A DNA stretch of 43,275 nucleotides from Grimontia marina (GCF_900060185.1 NZ_FIZY01000042.1:1-43275), one strand, 5' to 3'; positions 24,735-32,882 are shown, counted from the first letter of the stretch. Numbers and translations: made by a program. The notes: generated by a model from the sequence alone, not told the origin.

Positions 24735-25673
24735 ATGCAAATCAACGCACAGATAGTCACTCATACCTTAAAGCGCCCCTTTACGATTTCCCGTGGTAGC
24801 CGAACTCATGCGGAGGTGATTCAAGTCGCCATAAAGAAAGACGGGAAGGAAGGAATTGGGGAGTGCTCTCCAACTGGCCGTTATGGAGAAACCTTTGAGA
24901 GTGTATTGGCACAGATTGATTCGGTAAAAGAAAAAGTTTTCGACCGCTCACAGTTGAAGGTGCTCTTGCCAGCGGGCGCAGCTCGCAACGCGCTTGATTG
25001 CGCATTGTGGGATCTAGAAGCCGATAACTTTCCCTATGATTTTTCTTTGCCGGATCACATCCAAACAGCGATGACCGTTTCAATAGCGACACCACAAAAA
25101 ATGGCTGAAGAGGCGAAAGATTACGTTGAACAAGGCGCTAAGCTGATCAAGGTAAAGCTCAATGGCGATGATGTTTATGAGCGCTTATCTGCAGTGCGCG
25201 CGGCGGCACCGGACAGCACATTGATCGTCGATGCCAATGAAGCCTGGAGAAATTTAGATATAGAGGCGACGATTAAACAAATAGCACCGCTTAATATCGC
25301 CATGGTTGAACAACCCTTGCCTGCGGCTGGAGACGATGTCTTGCGCGAGGTTTCAAGCTCAATTCCATTTTGCGCAGATGAAAGCTGTCATACCGCAGAT
25401 GATGTTGACGGTTTGGCAGGTAAATACCAGATGGTGAACATTAAATTAGACAAAACCGGCGGTTTAACGGCAGCATTTGAATTAGAACAAGCAGCACGCA
25501 CAAATGGGATGCAAGTCATGGTTGGCTGTATGCTTGGAAGTTCGGTTGCCATGCGTGCAGCTCTGCCTATAGCTGCGAACGCGGTATTGGTTGATTTGGA
25601 CGGTGCATTCCTTATCAGTGATGATATCCAGGGCGGATTAACCTACCAGAACGGTAGTATTATTATTATGTAG
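24735..25673 (+). CDS. dgcA: Enolase-superfamily dipeptide/N-acetyl-glutamate epimerase
   Basis: The 312-residue enzyme has the muconate-lactonizing/dipeptide epimerase layout: capping domain 1-100 (KRPFTISRGSRTHAEVIQV), then the barrel with KVK (K139/K141, catalytic base), metal ligands D166 (VDANEAW), E192 (VEQPL), D215 (CADES), and K237 in NIKLDKTGG. Together with DgcN it would convert N-acetyl-D-glutamate to N-acetyl-L-glutamate; alternatively it epimerises L-Ala-D/L-Glu from murein. The start is at 24735, one base after the dgcN stop; a longer frame inside dgcN was rejected. A strong terminator follows at 25703. Confidence 0.88.
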   Translation: MQINAQIVTHTLKRPFTISRGSRTHAEVIQVAIKKDGKEGIGECSPTGRYGETFESVLAQIDSVKEKVFDRSQLKVLLPAGAARNALDCALWDLEADNFPYDFSLPDHIQTAMTVSIATPQKMAEEAKDYVEQGAKLIKVKLNGDDVYERLSAVRAAAPDSTLIVDANEAWRNLDIEATIKQIAPLNIAMVEQPLPAAGDDVLREVSSSIPFCADESCHTADDVDGLAGKYQMVNIKLDKTGGLTAAFELEQAARTNGMQVMVGCMLGSSVAMRAALPIAANAVLVDLDGAFLISDDIQGGLTYQNGSIIIM

Positions 25674-25702
25674 TCCCTTTTCATATCATTAGTTCACATT
25701 GC

Positions 25703-25737
25703 GGGTGAAATGCTTTCATGGCGTTTCACCCTTTTTT
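25703..25737 (+). terminator. Terminator of dgcNA
   Basis: GGGTGAAATGC pairs with GCGTTTCACCC (one wobble pair) and is followed by six T. Confidence 0.9.
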
Positions 25738-25799
25738 ATTACTTTCGAGCGAGTCACCAAATTAGACGGCGAAATTGAGACAAATTGTTAACAGCTATC

Positions 25800-25828
25800 T
25801 TGACCCCCTAGATACCAGTCACTATTCT
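25800..25828 (+). promoter_or_regulatory. Sigma70 promoter of the desaturase gene
   Basis: TTGACC (25800-25805), a 17-base spacer, then TATTCT (25823-25828). It ends directly before the palindromic operator at 25829. Confidence 0.65.
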
Positions 25829-25846
25829 AGCGTACATGTGTACGCT
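25829..25846. promoter_or_regulatory. FabR/DesT-like operator over the desaturase transcription start
   Basis: AGCGTACATGTGTACGCT has perfect 8-base arms around a TG centre. It resembles the AGCGTACA-type palindrome bound by FabR-family TetR repressors of unsaturated fatty acid genes. Position just downstream of the -10 fits repression. The matching regulator gene is not in the window. Confidence 0.65.
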
Positions 25847-25866
25847 GGAATTTTGCGGTATTTAAC

Positions 25867-27000
25867 ATGGAATCAACTAACACAAATAAACCGCCGATCA
25901 TTTGGCTGAATGTCTCGGTGTTTGTCGCTACTTTTGCGGTGGCGATAATTGGTACGCCAATTTGGGCTTACTATCATGGATTTGACTGGGCACAAATCGC
26001 GATGTTGCTTGTCGCTTTCACATTTAGCGGTATGTCAATCACAGCGGGTTACCACCGTCTTTGGTCACACAAAACCTATGAAGCCCACCCTGTTCTGAAA
26101 TTCATTTTTGCTCTTGGCGGAGCCTACGCTGTCCAAAACAGTATTCTTCACTGGTCCTCTGATCACCGCGTACACCACCGCCACGTTGACGACAATGACG
26201 TAGACCCATACTCTGCCAACCGTGGCTTTTGGTACTCTCACATCGGCTGGATGCTGCGTGAATACCAGAAACACCGCTATTCTGACTACAGTAATTGCCG
26301 CGATCTGCAGAAAGACAAAATAGTGATGTGGCAACATAAGTATTACCTACCGCTGGTCATTGCTACTAACTTCGGTATTCCCATCGCTTTCGGTCTCATT
26401 CATGGCGATTTTTGGGGTGCCATTATTCTGATTGGTTTCACCCGTCTGGTTCTCAATCATCACTGTACTTTCTTTATCAACTCGCTGGCACACATCTGGG
26501 GCAATCAACCGTACACCCAGAAAAACACAGCGCGTGATAATGGTATTCTGGCATTCCTGACCTTCGGTGAAGGCTACCATAATTTCCACCATATCTTTGA
26601 GAACGATTACCGCAATGGCATTCACTGGTGGCAATTTGATCCAACCAAGTGGCTCATCAAATCGAGCAGTTGGCTGGGACTGACCAAAAAGCTCCGCATC
26701 ACACCGCCGGATCGCATTGAAAAAGCAAAGGCGAGGATGATGCTGAAAAATATTCAAGCGCGTCTAAGCCTTGCGCCAAATGCAACGCACCGATTACAGA
26801 TTGTTGAGCAAGAATATGAAGCACTGGTGGCGCGCATGAGTGATTACTATGAAGCGAAAAAACGCTTACTCGACCTCAAGAAACGAAACCTCTTGAAGAA
26901 ATACGAGCGAGCTATTCTGGTGCAGCAGTTACAGATTCTGAAATCTGATTTTCAAAAGCAGAAACGCAATTGGATGACGCTCACCGCTTCTTACGCCTAA
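25867..27000 (+). CDS. Acyl-CoA/acyl-lipid delta-9-type fatty acid desaturase
   Basis: A 377-residue integral membrane di-iron desaturase. Three histidine boxes are present: HRLWSH near residue 63, HRVHHRH near 99, and HNFHH near 240 (EGYHNFHHIFE). Four membrane segments lie around 13-33, 39-57, 72-90 and 155-190. It introduces a double bond into saturated acyl chains using O2, giving oxygen-dependent unsaturated lipids alongside FabA/FabB. The C-terminal 90 residues beyond the catalytic region are charged and coiled-coil-like (RIEKAKARMMLKNIQARL...), longer than in many homologues. The promoter and operator upstream indicate control by membrane fatty-acid state. Confidence 0.93.
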   Translation: MESTNTNKPPIIWLNVSVFVATFAVAIIGTPIWAYYHGFDWAQIAMLLVAFTFSGMSITAGYHRLWSHKTYEAHPVLKFIFALGGAYAVQNSILHWSSDHRVHHRHVDDNDVDPYSANRGFWYSHIGWMLREYQKHRYSDYSNCRDLQKDKIVMWQHKYYLPLVIATNFGIPIAFGLIHGDFWGAIILIGFTRLVLNHHCTFFINSLAHIWGNQPYTQKNTARDNGILAFLTFGEGYHNFHHIFENDYRNGIHWWQFDPTKWLIKSSSWLGLTKKLRITPPDRIEKAKARMMLKNIQARLSLAPNATHRLQIVEQEYEALVARMSDYYEAKKRLLDLKKRNLLKKYERAILVQQLQILKSDFQKQKRNWMTLTASYA

Positions 27001-27024
27001 CCGCCCAATGATACTATCTACACA

Positions 27025-27056
27025 AAAGGGCAGAGAAATCTGCCCTTTCCATTTTT
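27025..27056 (+). terminator. Terminator of the desaturase gene
   Basis: AAAGGGCAGA (27025-27034) pairs with TCTGCCCTTT (27039-27048) around GAAA, followed by CCATTTTTT. Confidence 0.85.
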
Positions 27057-27101
27057 TAAGCGATAACCTTTTCAATCCACTCGAAACTTACAAGGAATTG
27101 T

Positions 27102-27329
27102 ATGAATATTGGTCGCCTTCCCGTTTGGTGGTTTATCATTATCGGCGTTGCATCAAACCTTTTCGCTGAATGGGTCTTAAGCCGATTCGGCTTTCAATAC
27201 GACATCTTCAACGAAGGCTTTCATCTTGGAAAACTGCTCATCGACTCCGGTGTATTTATCGCTTTTTTCATCTTACTTAGTCTTGTTTACTTCAAAAAAA
27301 CAGCCACAGAAAAGCATCATCATGATTAA
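27102..27329 (+). CDS. Small membrane protein, two membrane segments
   Basis: A 75-residue protein with hydrophobic segments at about 8-24 (WWFIIIGVASNLFAEWV) and 46-65 (LIDSGVFIAFFILLSLVYF), a charged tail ending EKHHHD, and an AAGGA ribosome site. It overlaps the following GNAT gene by 8 bases (ATGATTAA), so translation is coupled. I do not recognise a family. Its position as first gene of a three-gene operon with two acetyltransferases is the only context. Confidence 0.72.
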   Translation: MNIGRLPVWWFIIIGVASNLFAEWVLSRFGFQYDIFNEGFHLGKLLIDSGVFIAFFILLSLVYFKKTATEKHHHD

Positions 27330-27798
27330 AATTCGCCGTTATCGCGAAGGCGATGCACCATTGCTTTGGTCACTATTCTTTAACACTGTCCGCAACGTCA
27401 ACATCAAGGACTATTCACAAGCACAAGTTGAGGCTTGGGCGCCGACCGGGTTCAATGCAGAGATCTGGGCCAATAAGATTGAAGACCTCAATCCCTTTGT
27501 TGCAGAAGTTAAAGGGAAAATTGCCGGTTACGCCGATATTCAACATGACGGGCTTATTGATCACTTCTTTTGTGACATGGCATTTCAAGGGAAAGGGGTG
27601 GGCAAAGCTCTGATGCAGGCCCTATTTAGCGAAGGAAGTCAGTCCGGGCTCAATCTCTATCACGCTCATGTCAGTATCACCGCACGCCCGTTTTTCGAGC
27701 GTATGGGTTTTAATGTGGTGAAAGAACAGCAGGTAAACATTCGGAGCGCTGTTATCACTAACTTTCTGATGGAACGCGTGGAAACGAAAGGAAATTAA
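27322..27798 (+). CDS. GNAT-family N-acetyltransferase
   Basis: A 158-residue GNAT protein starting at the ATG at 27322 (MIKIRRYREGDAPLLWSLF); a longer frame starting in the preceding gene is not supported. The acetyl-CoA loop is CDMAFQGKGVGKALMQALF (Q-G-K-G-V-G), preceded by the beta-4 strand, and the C-terminal motif is ARPFFERMGFNVVKEQQV. The pattern resembles YafP/PhnO-like small-molecule or protein acetyltransferases; substrate unknown. It follows the small membrane protein with overlap and precedes another GNAT gene by two bases, forming one operon. Confidence 0.85.
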   Translation: MIKIRRYREGDAPLLWSLFFNTVRNVNIKDYSQAQVEAWAPTGFNAEIWANKIEDLNPFVAEVKGKIAGYADIQHDGLIDHFFCDMAFQGKGVGKALMQALFSEGSQSGLNLYHAHVSITARPFFERMGFNVVKEQQVNIRSAVITNFLMERVETKGN

Positions 27799-27800
27799 AC

Positions 27801-28265
27801 TTGGTAATACGACAAGCCACCCCATCCGATATCGATGAGATATTCGGTATCTATAAACAGATTGCCCAAACACACTTCGATAACGCACCGAATGCATTTA
27901 ACCCTCCATCACAAGAAGACAAACGTTTTCTGCTTTCCAAAATCCAAGATGATGCCTGGTGGTTTGCCGTAGCTGATTTAAAAGGCCAGATCGTCGGATA
28001 TACCATGGCAAGGCTGGACAAAAATGAGACCGTTCCATTTCTCACCAACGCACTCATTTGCCGCCTAAATACCATTGTGGTTGACCAGAGTATTCAAACC
28101 AAAGGTATTGGCCGTGCACTTATCGATGCCTGCAAAAAGTGGGCGGAAGAAAATGGCGCTGTGGAAGTCCGCTTGGAAGTGATGTCATTCAATCAGAATG
28201 CGGTTGGTTTCTATGAGCATATCGGGTTTGAGAAGCTTTCCCACACCATGTGTCTGTCTCTCTAA
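27801..28265 (+). CDS. GNAT-family N-acetyltransferase
   Basis: A 154-residue acetyltransferase with a TTG start (27801) and AAAGGA about 10 bases upstream. Acetyl-CoA loop: VVDQSIQTKGIGRALIDACKKW; C-terminal motif B: NQNAVGFYEHIGFEKLSHTM. Tryptophan-rich region DAWWFAVADLKGQIVGY is the central beta sheet. The enzyme is distinct in sequence from its neighbour at 27322, so this is not a simple tandem duplication. Substrate unknown. It ends the three-gene operon at a terminator shared with the converging protease gene. Confidence 0.85.
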   Translation: MVIRQATPSDIDEIFGIYKQIAQTHFDNAPNAFNPPSQEDKRFLLSKIQDDAWWFAVADLKGQIVGYTMARLDKNETVPFLTNALICRLNTIVVDQSIQTKGIGRALIDACKKWAEENGAVEVRLEVMSFNQNAVGFYEHIGFEKLSHTMCLSL

Positions 28266-28276
28266 CCCACACGAAA

Positions 28277-28314
28277 AAGCCGGAGAGATTTTTCAATCCT
28301 CCGGCTTGGTTTTT
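28277..28314. terminator. Bidirectional terminator between GNAT and serine protease genes
   Basis: AAGCCGGAG (28277-28285) pairs with CTCCGGCTT (28299-28307), with A-rich and T-rich flanks for both directions. Confidence 0.8.
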
Positions 28315-29341
28315 AGCGATGAGCTTTCTGGCTTGAGACTCTTATAAAAGCAGCAAGCACCATCAGTGTCAGTAACCAAAGGGGAATTGAACCGCCACCT
28401 CCGCTGGTACTTTGGGTTAACGGAATGGTTCTGTCGGGCTCATAGCTAGAATTCAGATTAAAGATGTCCGTTGTGAAAGTAACGTCCGGTCGTTCATAGC
28501 CACCCATTTTTTCATCAATCCAGTCGTAGAACGTTGAAATCTGCGTAAAACCATCTGCGTAATCAACTAATCCACATCCATATCTTGATGTGTAGCTAAC
28601 AACGCCAACCGCCACATAGCCTCTATCGTTATCGGATACCGCAGATGGATCCTGCCAAATTAGTGGGCCACCAGAATCTCCGAAACAAACACCCGTTGCT
28701 CTCTCACTGTTTGCACAGATAAAGGATTGAGAGTCACTTCCATAGCAACTTAAATCATCCATACCTGTCATTAAAGTATGCTTTAAGAATCGACTGCCTG
28801 ATTCTGTCGTTCCCGTTCTTCCCCATCCAGATACGAATAGATTTTCGGTCGCTGCCACCGAAAATTGGGCATCCAAGTCACCCTGCTTTAATAAAGGTAG
28901 AATTGATACGGGAGTCGCAGAAGCAGCGATATCTGAAGAGAGGTGAATCACAGCAATATCTGATGTTAACCACTCATCATCATAGTCTGGGTGTACATCG
29001 ATTTTTGAGACTGCAGAGATATTCTCATCAGGGATATACGCAACATCTTCATAGCCAGTGACGACATTCAGCGTTGACGTACTCACTTCCACAACACAGT
29101 GTGCAGCCGTTAAAATGTGACGCTGACCGATAATGATACCACCGCAGAATTTGCCTGAATCATCAATCAGAGCAGCTTGCCAAGGCACATCACCAATCTG
29201 CACATAAGCCCCATCAACGATGGCCGGAGTCGGCACATTTTCTGCCGCAATCGTGCTTCCCAAAAAAGAAGTGCTAGCTAAAATGCCACCCAACACTGTT
29301 AAAGACCAACTGTTAATCACAAGCACCTCAAATCTCGACAT
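28313..29341 (-). CDS. Secreted S1-family serine protease with GlyGly-CTERM anchor
   Basis: A 342-residue secreted protease: signal peptide (about 1-33), short propeptide with activation-like IVDG at 41-44 (usual: IVGG), catalytic H81 (LTAAHC), D128 (SDIAVIHL) and S223 (CFGDSGGP). The residue equivalent to trypsin D189 is G217, so trypsin-like Arg/Lys specificity is not expected. The C-terminus has a Gly-rich stretch, a hydrophobic helix and a basic tail (about 313-342), the GlyGly-CTERM signal cleaved by rhombosortase and tied to type II secretion in vibrios. No rhombosortase gene is in the window. Confidence 0.92.
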   Translation of the reverse strand: MSRFEVLVINSWSLTVLGGILASTSFLGSTIAAENVPTPAIVDGAYVQIGDVPWQAALIDDSGKFCGGIIIGQRHILTAAHCVVEVSTSTLNVVTGYEDVAYIPDENISAVSKIDVHPDYDDEWLTSDIAVIHLSSDIAASATPVSILPLLKQGDLDAQFSVAATENLFVSGWGRTGTTESGSRFLKHTLMTGMDDLSCYGSDSQSFICANSERATGVCFGDSGGPLIWQDPSAVSDNDRGYVAVGVVSYTSRYGCGLVDYADGFTQISTFYDWIDEKMGGYERPDVTFTTDIFNLNSSYEPDRTIPLTQSTSGGGGSIPLWLLTLMVLAAFIRVSSQKAHR

Positions 29342-29476
29342 TCTTTTATGAGATTGAGGATATCCTGCAGGTAAGTCTGGGTCGTATACTATTCGAAAAG
29401 ACGCGGCGAAGTTCTCAATATTCGGTTTTTAGTGAGAACACTTTACTTTGGTTCAATGTGCCAAGTAGCCAGACCT

Positions 29477-29896
29477 TTAGTGCTCTCTCCCCTCATCAAA
29501 CTGCGGCAATTCATCGGTAATGTCATACCACTGCGCTTTAAATTTCTTGAAAATATGCGCATCAGGCTTGAGTGGAACATCAGTTTCCAGCGTGCCAAGC
29601 GTAAACTCAACCAAGCTACCGTCACTGTTAGCAGCCTCAAAAAGCAGGCTGGATCCACAATTTTCACAGAAGGTTCTTTTGGTGTCATTTTCCGCCACAT
29701 AGACTTTCAGTTTGTCTTTGCCTTTCGTGAACCGGAAATCCTCCTCTTTGGCTTCACCAAAAGTAGCGAATGCGGCACCATGAAATTTTCGACACATTGA
29801 ACAGTGACAATGCCCCATCTTAGGCTCGATATGAATCACTTCATATTGAATTTGACCGCACAAGCACTGGCCTTTGTAGCTGGCAGGTTTTGACAT
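29477..29896 (-). CDS. GFA/CENP-V family zinc protein
   Basis: A 139-residue protein with the GFA fold cysteines: C11, C13 (CLCG), C30, C32, C35 (CHCSMC), C77 and C80 (CENCGSS), which bind two zinc ions. The family is named for glutathione-dependent formaldehyde-activating enzyme, but most members have no confirmed activity; thiol-adduct or S-hydroxymethylglutathione chemistry is plausible. The start ATG has AAAAGGAG upstream. It is monocistronic, with no formaldehyde detoxification genes nearby. Confidence 0.88.
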   Translation of the reverse strand: MSKPASYKGQCLCGQIQYEVIHIEPKMGHCHCSMCRKFHGAAFATFGEAKEEDFRFTKGKDKLKVYVAENDTKRTFCENCGSSLLFEAANSDGSLVEFTLGTLETDVPLKPDAHIFKKFKAQWYDITDELPQFDEGREH

Positions 29897-29956
29897 CGTA
29901 AACTCCTTTTACTGGTGAATGATCACCCTACCCCAGCCCCAACTGAATTGACAATG

Positions 29957-29990
29957 AAAATGGGCACCTCACTAGGTGCCCATTTTACTT
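29957..29990 (-). terminator. Terminator of cioAB
   Basis: AAAATGGGCACCT (29957-29969) pairs with AGGTGCCCATTTT (29974-29986), a 13-bp stem with A/T flanks on both sides, just after the cioB stop on the minus strand. Confidence 0.88.
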
Positions 29991-30005
29991 TTTATAGGTG
30001 ACTTT

Positions 30006-30995
30006 TTATAAATAACTTAACTCTGTCGCTTTCCCTTTAAATATTCGATAAATCATAAAGGTGTAAAGCAGTATCATTGGCATCACGATAGCTGCACCCA
30101 CACCCACTATCATAAGGGTTGCAGGCGCACTCGCTGCTTCATTCGCAGTCATGATTCCTGGCACGACATCCGGGAAGAAGCTGTTAGCCAGTCCAAGAAA
30201 ACTCAGTGCAAAGATCAGGCTGACGCCGAAGAAAGGCCACCTTGCTCCCAAATCATCTTTTACGGGTACCTGACGCAAATATCGGTCAACCAAATAGATA
30301 ATAGACATCACCACCAGCGGCACTGGCGCAAGTAACAGCATTTCTGGGAAACTAAACCAGCGGGCTGCGACTTGTTCATTCACTAGCGGATTGACGATAC
30401 TGACCGCCGCAATACCCAACGCTGCCAACCAACCTGCACGTCGTGACCATCTGGCAGCTCTGACTTGCAATTCCCCGTCAGTTTTCAGCACCAACCAAGC
30501 ACCACCGATATACACATATGCTGCAGTCACACAGAGCGAACTCAATACCGCAAACCCGTAAGCTGAGGCTGAATCCTCAAAGCCCATAATGTAGCGACCC
30601 ATCATGTAGCCTTGGGAAAGCGAAGCGATCAGTGAGCCCGCTTTAAAGCATAGGTCCCAGTTATCCTTTCTATCAGCCTTTGCCTTGGCACGGAAGTCAA
30701 ACGCCACCCCACGCATGATCAACGCAATCAGCATAAACGCTGTGGGCAAGTAGAGCTCGGTCAGAATCAGACTGTGAGCAGTTGGGAAGGCAATCAGCAA
30801 AATGCCAACCGCCAATACCAGCCAGGTTTCGTTTGCATCCCAGAAAGGGCCAATGGATGCAATCATCCGGTCACGGTGCGCTTCATTGTTGGAAGGGAGC
30901 AACATCCCCACACCAAGATCATAGCCATCTAAAATCGCGTACATGAACGCGGAGAAGCCAAGGAGCAGCAGGTAAATTTCCGGTAAATAGTCCAT
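30006..30995 (-). CDS. cioB: Cytochrome bd / cyanide-insensitive oxidase subunit II
   Basis: A 329-residue membrane protein of the CydB family with eight or nine hydrophobic segments, beginning MDYLPEIYLLLLGFSAFMYAILDGYDLGVGML, a family hallmark (quinol oxidase subunit II: DGYDLG). GPFWDANETWLV is a second typical segment. It pairs with the CydA-like subunit and stabilises the heme-bearing core. The start is the ATG at 30993-30995, sharing one base with the cioA stop (TGATG), so the two are coupled. No small CydX-like open frame was seen after it. Confidence 0.92.
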   Translation of the reverse strand: MDYLPEIYLLLLGFSAFMYAILDGYDLGVGMLLPSNNEAHRDRMIASIGPFWDANETWLVLAVGILLIAFPTAHSLILTELYLPTAFMLIALIMRGVAFDFRAKAKADRKDNWDLCFKAGSLIASLSQGYMMGRYIMGFEDSASAYGFAVLSSLCVTAAYVYIGGAWLVLKTDGELQVRAARWSRRAGWLAALGIAAVSIVNPLVNEQVAARWFSFPEMLLLAPVPLVVMSIIYLVDRYLRQVPVKDDLGARWPFFGVSLIFALSFLGLANSFFPDVVPGIMTANEAASAPATLMIVGVGAAIVMPMILLYTFMIYRIFKGKATELSYL

Positions 30996-32335
30996 CAAGC
31001 GCAGGCCTCCTTAAGGTTTTTATTTGGCTCAGTTGATTCAGCGTTCAATCCTTTCCTTGCGAGATAGAAAAGCGTACGAATATAGGCAACGAGTAAAACG
31101 GCATAAACAACCAAATACATCACCAGTGATAACATGACATTGCCGCTAGAAACCGTTGTAACGGCATCCGAAGTGCGAAGCACGCCATTGACCAGCCAAG
31201 GTTGACGGCCTATCTCAGTCACATACCAACCTGCCAAGGAGGCAACCCAACCTGAGAAAGTCATTGCGACCAATACATACAGGTAGGGTTTTGGAAGTTC
31301 GAGCTTCTTCAATATTTTGAAAGCTCCATACCCCGCCACCAGCAGCATCAGAACGCCAACACCAACCATGATCCTGAAACCATAAAACAGAGGAGACACT
31401 GGGGGATGGCCCTCAAAATCATTCAATCCCACCAATTTACCATTCAAGTCATGTGTCAGAATCAGGCTCGCCAACTTCGGAATCCCAACTTCAAAATCGT
31501 TGGAACGGGTTTCTTCATTGGGCACAGCAAACAAAAGTAAAGGCGCACCATTTTGTGTTTCCCAAACGCCTTCCATCGCCGCAATTTTTTCCGGTTGATG
31601 TTCAAGGGTATTCAATCCATGTAAATCACCAACAAAAATCTGAACCGGAATTAGACCTGCTGCCGCCAGCAATGCGACTCTCAGTCCGTTTCGGGCAGGT
31701 TTGTGGTCTGGTTTTTTCAGGTATTGGTAGGCGCTGATACCGGCAATCAAAAAGCTTGCGGTCAAACCCGATGCCAACAAGGTATGTGCGAGGCGGTATG
31801 GCATGGAGGGGTTAAAAATCACCTCCTTCCAGCTGGTGACGTGAACAATACCGTCAATCAACTCATAGCCCGCAGGAGTGTGCATCCAACTGTTGAGCAC
31901 CAGAATCCAGAAGGCCGACAATGATGTTCCGATGGCCACCAAGAAAGTCGCCAGCGTATGTACCCATTCGGCAACGCGGTTACGTCCAAACAACATCACC
32001 CCGAGGAAAGTCGCTTCCATAAAGAAGGCAGTCATTACCTCATAACCGAGTAACGGCCCTGCCACATTGCCGACTTGCTCCATAAAGCCCGGCCAGTTAG
32101 TACCAAACTGGAAGCTCATGGTAATACCCGAAACCACACCAAGCGCGAAAGTCAGAGCGAATACTTTGACCCAGAAGTAATAAAGATCCAGCCAAGCCGA
32201 ATCTTGGGTTCGGTTAAAGCGGAGTTTCAAAAACACCAGCATCCAGCCAAGTGCAATGGTGATGGTCGGGAAGAGTATGTGGAAACTGATGTTCGCGGCG
32301 AACTGTATTCGCGAGAGCATAAGGGTTTCTAACAT
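30995..32335 (-). CDS. cioA: Cytochrome bd / cyanide-insensitive quinol oxidase subunit I
   Basis: The 446-residue heme subunit has H19 (ISFHILF), H184 (YRLAHTLLA) and M323 (FRIMVGVG) as heme ligands, E99/E107 in the proton path, quinol-site K250 and E255, and a GRQPW motif. The Q-loop region is short compared with E. coli CydA (about 520 residues), which marks the CIO type. The enzyme oxidises quinol and reduces O2 in the inner membrane, tolerating cyanide, sulfide and NO. A perfect FNR-type site lies about 110 bases upstream of the start. Confidence 0.94.
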   Translation of the reverse strand: MLETLMLSRIQFAANISFHILFPTITIALGWMLVFLKLRFNRTQDSAWLDLYYFWVKVFALTFALGVVSGITMSFQFGTNWPGFMEQVGNVAGPLLGYEVMTAFFMEATFLGVMLFGRNRVAEWVHTLATFLVAIGTSLSAFWILVLNSWMHTPAGYELIDGIVHVTSWKEVIFNPSMPYRLAHTLLASGLTASFLIAGISAYQYLKKPDHKPARNGLRVALLAAAGLIPVQIFVGDLHGLNTLEHQPEKIAAMEGVWETQNGAPLLLFAVPNEETRSNDFEVGIPKLASLILTHDLNGKLVGLNDFEGHPPVSPLFYGFRIMVGVGVLMLLVAGYGAFKILKKLELPKPYLYVLVAMTFSGWVASLAGWYVTEIGRQPWLVNGVLRTSDAVTTVSSGNVMLSLVMYLVVYAVLLVAYIRTLFYLARKGLNAESTEPNKNLKEACA

Positions 32336-32619
32336 CGTTGTACCTCAATCATAAACAACTCGAAAAATGGGCTTTGAAAACACGTTCAAACAAAGAAGTG
32401 AGATGCTTAGTGTGATGTCGAGTACCCGTGGCACTCTTGTTAATTGATCTATATCAATTTTCATTTAGGGTACGAAAGAAGGATTCAGTGAGGATCTACG
32501 TCGAATTGTTTAGAAATATTAAGGGTTAACACTGGCACAACAAGCCAATTACATACCCGTGATTTATGTGCTGCTAGACAGCGATTTCAAGGAGGCGTAA
32601 GATTTCGCTCCCTTTATTA
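32336..32619. promoter_or_regulatory. Upstream region of cioAB
   Basis: This AT-rich stretch precedes cioA on the minus strand and contains the FNR-type site at 32444. I see no gene. The remaining 278 bases to the next plus-strand gene are the miniature element at 32620-32882. Confidence 0.5.
32444..32457. promoter_or_regulatory. FNR/Anr-type site upstream of cioAB
   Basis: TTGATCTATATCAA matches the consensus TTGAT-N4-ATCAA at all ten fixed positions and is a perfect inverted repeat in its arms. It lies 109-122 bases upstream of the cioA start. In other bacteria ANR/FNR controls cio genes, so oxygen-dependent control is expected. Confidence 0.75.
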
Positions 32620-32882
32620 GGGCCTGTTGACCTTTGGTGATGATTTTTGCAGCAGTTTGTGGGGATTTTGTGCAAGGCAGAGTCTTCGACGTGTAGCTAG
32701 CCTACATGAGAATCCGATAACGCAGCAGAAATTCCCACAAACGCTGCCCGAAGGGTTCTGCTCTAAGCGTTTTATGCTTTGTTAAGGTGTATTTGCTTAG
32801 AATGACTAGGCGGCACACACCTCGCCGCGCCTAAAACGCTTATAGCGAGAACAAGATTTAACCACCAAAGGGCAACAGACCC
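32620..32882. mobile_element. 263-bp repeat-like element with imperfect inverted ends and long internal hairpin
   Basis: The left end GGGCCTGTTGACCTTTGG (32620) matches the complement of the right end (GGGTCTGTTGCCCTTTGG, ending 32882) at 16 of 18 bases. Inside, GCAGCAGTTTGTGGGGATTT near 32650 can pair with AAATTCCCACAAACGCTGC near 32730, and GTAG-CTAGC-CTAC makes a smaller hairpin. No gene is visible. It resembles dispersed repeats I associate with Vibrionaceae. It stops 15 bases before the next start codon. Confidence 0.6.
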
